A DNA stretch of 64,000 bases. Origin: Catenulispora sp. MAP5-51. GTDB lineage: Bacteria; Actinomycetota; Actinomycetes; Streptomycetales; Catenulisporaceae. Shown here in pieces: positions 27,039 to 34,900 of this stretch. The notes below the pieces were generated by a model, which saw only the letters and a list, made by a program, of their open reading frames with translations, was not told where the DNA came from and did not search any database. The DNA is taken from positions 186,001-250,000 of the forward strand of contig NZ_JBGCCH010000003.1 in the NCBI RefSeq assembly GCF_041261205.1. The letters run 5' to 3'. Made by a program: the position numbers and the translations under genes. How positions within the stretch are numbered: position 1 is the first letter of the stretch; each line of letters opens with the position of its first letter.

Positions 27039-27986
27039 CTAGACGGCCGCCGGAGTGAGGTGCTCGGCCTCTGCGTGCGCGGCCTGGAACTGTGCGGCTT
27101 GGATCTGTGCGTTCAAGAAACGCGCGGCCCGCTCGAGCGCCTCGTCCGCCTCATCGAGCCGCCCGAAGTGGTGCTGGAAGACGTGCGGCAGCTCGCGCCC
27201 GATCTCCAGCGTGACCTCGACGTCGTCGGCACCCGCACGCCCCGCCAGCCCGACCGCGTCGTCGAGCAGGAGCTCGTTCGCACCGACCTGGATCAGCAGC
27301 GGCGGCAGCCCGGTCAGGTCCGCGAACAGCGGGCTGACCAAGGGCTGCGTACGGTCGCCCGCGCCGATGTAGAGGTCTGCGTAAGCCCGGAGGTCGTCCT
27401 CGATGAAGATCGGGTCGATGCCGTGCTTGGTGCGGATGCTGGCGCCGCCCAGCGTGAGATCGGTCCAGGGCGAGAAGACGACCGCGGCGGCCGGCTGCGG
27501 CAGTCCGGCATCGCGGGCGGCGAGCAGGGTGGCGAGCGCCAGACCGCCGCCGGCCGAGTCCCCGCCGATCACGATGTCCTGCGGGTCGGTGCCCGCCTCC
27601 ACCAGCTCGCGGTAGGCGGCGAGCCCGTCCTCGACGGCCGCGGGGAACGGGTGCTCGGGCGCCAGCCGGTAGTCGACCGACGTCGTCCGCAGCCCGGCCC
27701 GCCGCGCCAGCTCGCCGACGAGTCCGGCGTGGGTGTCCGGCGAGCCGATGACGTAGCCGCCGCCGTGCAGGTAGAGCAGGTGGCCGCGCTCCGAGGCGCC
27801 GTCCGGCGTCAGTTCCAGGGCCGGCCGCCCGCCGAGCACGGTCTGCCGGGTGGCGACGCCCTCCGGCGCGGGCGCGCCGACGGCCGCCGCGAAGCCGCCG
27901 CGCTGTTCCTCGACGGTGGGCGGCGTCTCGCTGCGCGGGGCGGAGCGAAGGAGGGCATCGATGGCTGCACGCTGCTGACGGGACAT
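27039..27986 (-). CDS. Alpha/beta hydrolase, hormone-sensitive lipase (HSL) family esterase
   Basis: A 315-residue cytoplasmic esterase. The oxyanion-hole motif HGGG is at 74-77, nucleophile motif GDSAGG near residue 145, then acidic and His residues (DDVEVTLE, LPHVFQHHFGR) in the C-terminal part. The ATG at 27986 is chosen over longer frames, which would run through the operator and into the marR gene. It is divergent from the MarR regulator with the palindromic operators between them, so MarR-controlled expression is likely. The natural ester is unknown. Confidence 0.92.
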   Translation of the reverse strand: MSRQQRAAIDALLRSAPRSETPPTVEEQRGGFAAAVGAPAPEGVATRQTVLGGRPALELTPDGASERGHLLYLHGGGYVIGSPDTHAGLVGELARRAGLRTTSVDYRLAPEHPFPAAVEDGLAAYRELVEAGTDPQDIVIGGDSAGGGLALATLLAARDAGLPQPAAAVVFSPWTDLTLGGASIRTKHGIDPIFIEDDLRAYADLYIGAGDRTQPLVSPLFADLTGLPPLLIQVGANELLLDDAVGLAGRAGADDVEVTLEIGRELPHVFQHHFGRLDEADEALERAARFLNAQIQAAQFQAAHAEAEHLTPAAV

Positions 27987-28027
27987 GGTCGGGCCTCCGT
28001 GGTCCAGAACTGTGGTCGGATGCGAGG

Positions 28028-28093
28028 ATGGATTCCTTGGAATCCATCTGTCTCCAGCTAACCACATTCCAGGGAAGATGATTCCATGGAATC
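28028..28093. promoter_or_regulatory. Pair of MarR operators; one spans the marR start codon
   Basis: Bases 28028-28047 are ATGGATTCC-TT-GGAATCCAT and 28080-28093 are the perfect palindrome GATTCCATGGAATC, sharing the GATTCC/GGAATC half-sites. Centres are 49 bp apart. The second contains the ATG of the marR gene, so a bound repressor would block both transcription and access to the start. Location between divergent esterase and MarR genes supports joint control. Confidence 0.82.
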
Positions 28094-28553
28094 TATCGGA
28101 GGACCTGTGAGCCCCGTCACACCGATCTTCACCGACCTCGTCCGCGTAGAGACCCGCCTCTACAACGCACTGAGCGCCCGCCTGCGCGACGAGCGGGACG
28201 TCACCCTCGGCCAGTTCGAGTTCCTGGAGCTCATCGACCGCATCCCGGGCTGCCGCGTCCTCGACATCGTCGCCGACGTCGCGATCACCGTCGGCGCCGT
28301 CAGCAAGGCCGTGGACCGCCTGGTAGCCGCCGGCTGGGTCGTCCGCATCCCGCACCCCCAGGACCGCCGCTCCTCGGTACTACGCCTCACCCCCGAGGGC
28401 GAGAAGACACTGTCCGCGTGCCGACCGATCGTCGAGGACGAACTCGCCGCGCTCACGGCCTCGGTTCCGAAGGCTGACCTGGCGAAGGTGGGCGCGACGA
28501 TGGCCGCGCTGCGGGCGACGCTCGAGGCGGGGTCTACGGGTCAGCAGAGCTGA
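28086..28553 (+). CDS. MarR-family regulator
   Basis: A 155-residue winged-helix regulator with the MarR core LDIVADVAITVGAVSKAVDRLVAAGWV (about residues 56-82) and the wing RIPHPQDRRSSVLRLTPEG. The ATG at 28086 has AGGGAAG 8 nt upstream; a GTG at 28107 with GGAGGA close by is an alternative start. It likely represses itself and the divergent esterase until a ligand such as a phenolic or fatty ester product binds. Confidence 0.92.
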   Translation: MESIGGPVSPVTPIFTDLVRVETRLYNALSARLRDERDVTLGQFEFLELIDRIPGCRVLDIVADVAITVGAVSKAVDRLVAAGWVVRIPHPQDRRSSVLRLTPEGEKTLSACRPIVEDELAALTASVPKADLAKVGATMAALRATLEAGSTGQQS

Positions 28554-28691
28554 GGGAAGTGCCCAAAGTGCGGCTCAACGTCTGCCAGTCGCCATCCCAT
28601 TCCCGAGCGCACAGCTCCGATGCTGCTCCCGCGGTCGTCAGATAATCTCCCCCTACGAACGCCAACCGACCATCGATCAGGACGTGCCGCC

Positions 28692-29468
28692 GTGACGCCA
28701 ACCGGTCCGGCTTCGGGGAGCCCAGGCAAAGAGTCAGGTAAGGAACCCGCCGACATCACGGCGGATCTACAGCGCCGCATCGCCGACGGCGAGTACCCCG
28801 CCGGCCGGCGGCTGCCCAGCGAACAGGCGCTCGCTGACGCGTACGCCACCACGCGGGCCCGCGTGCGTACCGCGCTGGCGGCGCTCGCGCGGCGCGGTGT
28901 GCTGGTGTCGCGGCCGAATTCCGGGTGGGTCGTGCAGGCCGGGCACCAGGTGCAGACGGTGGGGGAGCTGCGTTCGTTTTCGCGGTGGGCGACTGAGCAG
29001 GGGCGCGAGTTCGGCAGTCTGATCGTGGGTCGGGAGACCTCTGGTGCGACCGCGCGGGAGGCGCGGTTGCTCGGGATCGGGCTCGGCGAGGAGGTCCTGC
29101 GCTTCGTCCGGGTGCGGACGCTCGATGGCCGGCCGGCCATGGTCGAGCGGTCCACCTGGGCGCCGTGGGTGGTGCCGGTGGTCGGCGGGCTGCCCGATGA
29201 TGTGCCCTCCATCTTCGACGCCTTCGACGCCGCCGGGATCCCGGTCCTGCTTGGCGCGCACCGGATCGAGGCGATCGCCGCCTCCAGCTCCGATGCGCAG
29301 CTGCTGGCCGTTCGGCGGTCGAGTCCGCTGCTGCAGGTCAGCAGGACGAGCGTGACTCGCGTCGGGCAGGTGGTCGAGGTCGCTGTGGACCGCTACGCGG
29401 CCGACGCGGTGGCCTTCGACGTCCGGGCCGGCGATGCCACGCGGACGTTGCCCTCGCCGCGCGACTGA
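28692..29468 (+). CDS. GntR-family regulator with UTRA domain (HutC/DasR type)
   Basis: 258 residues from a GTG with AGGA 9 nt upstream; an in-frame codon 72 nt earlier gives a longer, less likely version. The N-terminal winged helix (ADITADLQRRIADGEYPAGRRLPSEQALADAY) is followed by a UTRA effector domain (ERSTWAPW, LLQVSRTSVTRVGQVVEVAVDRY). UTRA regulators respond to small metabolites such as sugar phosphates or histidine intermediates. It stands alone; the target may be the following phospholipase gene or be distant. The gap after it carries two copies of TGGTAGCCGGCGCGGCCC. Confidence 0.9.
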   Translation: MTPTGPASGSPGKESGKEPADITADLQRRIADGEYPAGRRLPSEQALADAYATTRARVRTALAALARRGVLVSRPNSGWVVQAGHQVQTVGELRSFSRWATEQGREFGSLIVGRETSGATAREARLLGIGLGEEVLRFVRVRTLDGRPAMVERSTWAPWVVPVVGGLPDDVPSIFDAFDAAGIPVLLGAHRIEAIAASSSDAQLLAVRRSSPLLQVSRTSVTRVGQVVEVAVDRYAADAVAFDVRAGDATRTLPSPRD

Positions 29469-29658
29469 CCACGGCTGGTAGCCGGCGCGGCCCGCCTGGT
29501 AGCCGGCGCGGCCCAGTGCGCGCAGTCGGCGATCGGATCCGGGCGGCGCGGCGTCGGATCCATGATGCGACGGGCCCAGTTCACAGCCCATTCACCTGGG
29601 GCGCTTTTCATCGGCGGCTGTAAGCCCGTGCCAGCTCACCCCGCACCAGGAGTGTCCG

Positions 29659-31881
29659 ATGACCACCGACCACGAGCCGTCCCGGTCCGAGCGCGTCCAG
29701 CCGGGAGTCCAAGGGATACAGGGAGCCCAGGGAGCCCAGGGCGTCCAGGCAATGCAGGGCGTCCAGGTCCCGGAATCGATCCTGCGATCGGGGCTGTCCC
29801 GGCGCGGCATGCTCAAGGCGATGGGGCTGTTCGGCGGCGTGACCGTCGCCGGCGGCGGGGCCGCGGCCTGGGCCGCGACCGACGCCACAGGCACGACCAG
29901 CCCCGCCGCCGGCTCCGCGGGAACGTCCGGGGCGGCCTACGCCCTGCCCGAGGGCTTCGCCGGCAGCATGGCCGACCTCAAGCACGTCGTGATCCTGATG
30001 CAGGAGAACCGTGCGTTCGACCACTACTACGGCGCGATGCCCGGTGTGCGCGGCTTCAACGACAAGCAGGCCCTGCGCTTCCAGAACGGCACCGACGTCT
30101 TCTCCCAGCCCAGCGGCTCCGGCGTGGTCAAGCCGACCCACGTCACCACCGTCGCCCAGACGACGACCGGCCTGGACCACGGCTACGGTTCGGGCACCTC
30201 GGCGTGGAACGGCGGCCGCTACAACAACTGGGTGCCCGCCAAGGGCAGCGCGACCATGAACCACCTCACCGGCGACGAGATCCCGTGGCAGTGGTCGGTG
30301 GCCAGCAACTACACGCTCTGCGACAACTACCACTGCTCGATCATGGGCCCGACGACGCCGAACCGTCTCTACCTGTGGACCGGCACCTCGGACGGCGTCA
30401 CCGCCAACGGCGGCGAGACCTCGGGCAACCGGGGCTGGCAGACCTACCCCGAGGCGCTCCAGAACGCCGGCGTCTCCTGGCGCGTCTACAGCGACAACAA
30501 CAACGGCGACGGCTGGCGCGGCGACTACGAGGACAGCCCGATCCGCGGCTTCGCCACCTTCACCCCGAGCGCGGCGAACCTCGCCGACCCGGTGAAGACC
30601 GCGCCCGGCACCGGCCTGGTCTGGCGCGCCAACTCCTTCCCGTACGCGCCCGACGGCCTGCCGAACGACGACAGCGACACCAACCTCAACGGCGTCCTGA
30701 AGGACTTCATCGCCGCCTGCGCTCCCGGTGCCCAGCACCCGCTGCCGCAGGTCTCCTGGATCGTCGCGCCGTACGAGTGGTCCGAGCACCCCTCGGCGAA
30801 TCCCGAGCACGGCGCCCGCTACACCGACCGCGTGATCCAGGCTCTGCAGAGCAACCCCGACATCTGGAACCACACGCTGCTGATCCTCAACTTCGACGAG
30901 AACGACGGCTACTTCGACCACGTGCTGCCGCCGTTCGCGGAGCCGGGCACCACGGACGAGTACTCCGGCAGCACCCCGCTCGGCTACGGCGCGCGCGTCC
31001 CGATGATGCTGGTCTCGCCGTGGACCCGGGGCGGCTGGGTCAACTCGGAGGTCTTCGACCACACCTCGGTCATCCGCTTCCTCGAAGTGTGGACGGCCTC
31101 GCTGGGCACCCCGGCGCAGAGCACGACCATCACGGGCTGGCGCCGCGCCATCAGCGGCGACCTGACGAGCGCGATCGACTTCGCGCACCCGGTCCTGGGC
31201 ACGCCGTCGCTGCCGGACACCGCGGCGCTGGTCGCGATCGCCCGGGCCGGCGGCACGATCGCGACCCAGGTGCCCGCCGACGACCAGTGGAACGACTACC
31301 CGCCGCTGCGTCCGCGTCCGCTGTCCTTCCACGCGCACAGCACGTTCTCCGAGGACCGCGCCACCGGTCTGGTGACCGCGAACATGAGCCTGGCCGGCGG
31401 CCCGGCGGGCAAGGGCGTGAGCCTGCAGGTGTTCCCCGACAAGTACAAGGCGTTCACCAACACGCCGTTCACGGTGAGCGCCGCCGCACCGCGCTCCTAC
31501 ACCTGGGACGCCTCGGCGTATCAGGGCCGATACGCGTTCTCCATCTACGGTCCGGACGGCTTCGTCCGCTCCCACGCCGGCACGGTGCTGCCCGCCGGGC
31601 AGAACAACACCGGCGTGCCGCGGGTGGACGTCGCACTCGTCACCGGCGCCGCCCCGACGGTGGCGATCACGCTGCACAACGACGGCCTCCAGCAGGTCCA
31701 CTACACCCTGACCGCCAACGACCACGTCGGCGGCACCCAGAGCTACTGGGTCGCGCCGGGCCAGTCCGCGAAGGTCTCCTGGCCCACCGCCGACGGCTAC
31801 TACGACGTGGTCATGACGGCCGACACCGGCACCGGCTGGAACCACCGGTACGCCGGGCGTATCGCCCAGCCTGCCAGTTGA
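29659..31881 (+). CDS. Phosphocholine-type phospholipase C, Tat-exported, with G-X-Q repeat leader
   Basis: A 740-residue exported enzyme of the phospholipase C/acid phosphatase (AcpA-PlcN) family. It has a Tat motif SRRGMLKA (47-54), then the catalytic domain from LKHVVILMQENRAFDHYYG (about 107-125), with NRLYLWTGTSDG and LLILNFDENDGYFDHVLPP further on, and two C-terminal DUF756-type beta domains (about 555-735). It probably cleaves phospholipid head groups to release phosphate under starvation. Before the RR motif lie seven collagen-like G-X-Q triplets (residues 16-36), unusual for a signal peptide n-region. A CAGGAG ribosome site precedes the ATG. Confidence 0.93.
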   Translation: MTTDHEPSRSERVQPGVQGIQGAQGAQGVQAMQGVQVPESILRSGLSRRGMLKAMGLFGGVTVAGGGAAAWAATDATGTTSPAAGSAGTSGAAYALPEGFAGSMADLKHVVILMQENRAFDHYYGAMPGVRGFNDKQALRFQNGTDVFSQPSGSGVVKPTHVTTVAQTTTGLDHGYGSGTSAWNGGRYNNWVPAKGSATMNHLTGDEIPWQWSVASNYTLCDNYHCSIMGPTTPNRLYLWTGTSDGVTANGGETSGNRGWQTYPEALQNAGVSWRVYSDNNNGDGWRGDYEDSPIRGFATFTPSAANLADPVKTAPGTGLVWRANSFPYAPDGLPNDDSDTNLNGVLKDFIAACAPGAQHPLPQVSWIVAPYEWSEHPSANPEHGARYTDRVIQALQSNPDIWNHTLLILNFDENDGYFDHVLPPFAEPGTTDEYSGSTPLGYGARVPMMLVSPWTRGGWVNSEVFDHTSVIRFLEVWTASLGTPAQSTTITGWRRAISGDLTSAIDFAHPVLGTPSLPDTAALVAIARAGGTIATQVPADDQWNDYPPLRPRPLSFHAHSTFSEDRATGLVTANMSLAGGPAGKGVSLQVFPDKYKAFTNTPFTVSAAAPRSYTWDASAYQGRYAFSIYGPDGFVRSHAGTVLPAGQNNTGVPRVDVALVTGAAPTVAITLHNDGLQQVHYTLTANDHVGGTQSYWVAPGQSAKVSWPTADGYYDVVMTADTGTGWNHRYAGRIAQPAS

Positions 31882-31947
31882 CACAGCCCGCCATCTGACC
31901 CCGCTGACTGCGCCGACACCCTGCTGACTGCGCCGACTTCTCTTTCT

Positions 31948-31959
31948 TGGAGCGCTCCA
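31948..31959. promoter_or_regulatory. Palindrome TGGAGCGCTCCA overlapping a start codon
   Basis: A perfect 12-bp palindrome with the AGCGCT core typical of LacI-family sugar regulators sits over the ribosome-binding/start region of the 1772-residue protein. Resemblance to CebR-type operators is general knowledge. Overlap with GGAG and the ATG means it may simply be the ribosome site in a palindromic context. Confidence 0.45.
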
Positions 31960-34900
31960 TGGCCGTCCGGCCGCATGCTTTGCTCTCGACCGTCCTAGCG
32001 GTCGCGGGACTGGCTCTCAGCCTGACCCCGACCGCGTCCGCCGACCCGACCCACGACTCGCGCGACGCCGTCCTGCCGATCGTGTCCTACGACTTCGACA
32101 ACGCCTCGGGCGCGACCGTCGCCGACCGCTCGGGCCACGGCAACGACGGCACCTGGACCGGCACCCCGGCCTACGCCCCCGGCGTGTCGGGTACGGCGCT
32201 GCACATCAGCGCCGGCAAGAACTTCCTGACGCTGCCCAAGGTGGCCGGCCAGACCGACGGCGCGGGCAGCTTCTCCTTCGAGACCTGGTGGTACGACACC
32301 ACCTCGACGGCCGACGCCCCGCTGGTCGCGAACCAGAACTTCGCCTCCTGCGCCAACACCGGCTTCGCCTTCTACCACCTCAGCGGCACCTACCAGCAGC
32401 GCTCGTGCTTCGGCGTCGGCGGCACGCGGACCTACAGCACCACCCGCACCACCTCGATCCAGAACGGCTGGCACTACCTGGCCGTGGTCGAGGACGCCAC
32501 CGCGCACACCTACAACTACTACGTGGACGGCGCTCTGTTCTCGTCCACGCCGACGATCTCCGGGACCACCGCCGCGAACTTCGACTCCGGCAACCCGATC
32601 CGCATCGGCCAGGACGGCACCGGCTCCTACAGCGCCGCCGACGACGCGCTCGTCGACGACTTCACCTACTACAACCAGGCCATCGGCGCCGACCAGATCG
32701 CCGCCGACTACGCCGCGACCAACCCGGCGACCCACTTCCCGGTGACCGTCACCGGCGACGGCCACGGTTCCGGGACGGCTTCGGTCCTGGCGCCCGCCGC
32801 CGGCGTGACCGACACGCTGACCGCGACGCCGGCCGCCGGCTACACGTTCAACACCTGGGTCCCGGTGACGCCGTCCACCCTGACGGTCGGCAGCGACGGC
32901 ACCTTCACCGCGCCGGGCAGTCCGGTCACGGTCCAGGCCACGTTCACGCCGAACACCTACACCGTCGCCTACAACGGCGACGGCGCGGACGGCGGCTCGA
33001 CGGCATCGCAGAAGATGACCTACGACCAGGCCGCGCCGCTGACCGCCAACGGTTTCACGTTCACGGGCAAGCAGTTCATCGGCTGGAGCACCACGCCGAG
33101 CGGCTCGCCGACCTACGCCGACCAGGCGAGCGTCAAGAACCTCACCGCTTCCGCCGGCGGAACCGTGACCCTCTACGCCCGGTGGGCGCCTGCGGGGTCC
33201 TTCCAGGTGACCGAGACCGGCGACAGCCACGTCGCGGTGAGTTCGACCTCTGATGCGACGGCCGGCTGGGTCGCCCCCGGATCCGCCGTCGCGCTGACCG
33301 CGACCCCCGCGACCGGCTATTCCTCGGCCTGGCAGGTCGTCTCCCCGGCCGGGCTGACGATCGCCGCAGACGGGACCTTCACGATGCCCTCCGGGAACGT
33401 GGTCCTCAAGGCCGCCTCGTCGGCGAATCAGTACTCTGTCGCCTTCGACGGCAACGGTGCCACCGCCGGGACGACCGGGTCGCAGCAGCTCACCTACGAC
33501 CAGCCCGCCGCGCTCACCGCGAACGGCTTCAGCCGCACCGGCTACGGCTTCCTGGGCTGGGCGACCTCGCCGACCGGCAAGGTCGCGTATGCCGGCGGCC
33601 AGAATGTCAGCAACCTGATCTCGACGTCCGGCGGGACGGTCACCCTCTACGCGGTCTGGGGCCGCCTGCGTGCCGTCGGCGACACCGTCGCCCCGGTGGT
33701 CTCCTACGACTTCAGCACCGACAAGAACGGCGCCGTCACCGACAGCTCCGGCCAGGGCAACGACGGCGTGTGGAAGGGCACTGCGACGTACGGCAAGGGC
33801 TATGCGGGTCTGGCCGCGCACGTCAGCAGCGGGAGCAACTTCGTGCAGCTGCCGAAGGTGGCCGGCCTGACCGACGGCTCGGGCAGCTTCTCGTTCTCCA
33901 CGTGGTGGGGCGAGTACGGCGAGACCTCCGACACGACGCTGGTGAGCAACCAGGACGCCAGTGCCTGCTACGACGCCGGGATCTCGCTCTACCACATCTC
34001 CGGTACCTCGACGACGCGTACTTGCTGGGGCCAGCCGGTCAACGTCACGCGTCAGTACTCTGCGACGAGCCCGACCGCGCTGCAGGGCGACTGGCACTAC
34101 CTCACCGTGGTGGTCGACCGCTCGGCGCAGACGATGAGCTACTACATCGACGGCGCGCTGTTCACCACCTCCTCGGCGGGCCAGATCACCTCGGCGACGA
34201 ACTTCAACTCCGGGCTGCCGTTCACGATCGGCCAGGACGGCACCGGCGCCTACCCGGCGTCCGTGGACGCGCTCGTCGACGACTTCGACTTCTACAACCA
34301 GGCGCTGACTCCGGCCCAGATCGCCAACGACTACACCGCCACCAAGCCCGCCGCGACCGCGCTGCCCGACGAGTCGACGGTCGACGTCCAGCCGCCGGTG
34401 TCGACCGTGGCCGCGGGCTTCGTCACCGACACCTTCCACGCGCCGCAGGTCCGGGTGAACGCGCCGGTCTCGCAGCCGCTGGCCGCGCTGTGGAACGGCA
34501 ACGCCGTCACCTCGTACACGAAGACCGGCGGCGACTCCTGGCTCAGCGTCGACGCGCACGGCGTGGTGAGCGGCACGGCGCCGGGCACCGCGCCTCAGCA
34601 CCCCGGCACGATCACGGTGCAGGCCACCGACGGGACCGTGACGTCCTCGATCACCGTCGAGGTCCCGGTCCTCGCCGCCGGCGACGCCCCGCAGCTGGCC
34701 ACCGCGACCTGGAACCTGTGGGACGCCGGCACGCATGTGGACGACGCGCAGCTGAAGGATCTGACGGTCATCGCCTCCGACGGCCTGGACGTCATCGGGG
34801 TCCAGGAGGACGGCGGGACTGTCGCGCACCAGCTGGCGCAGGCGCTCGGCTGGTACGACTACGAGGGAGCCGGCGGTCTCGGGATCGTGTCGGCGTATCC

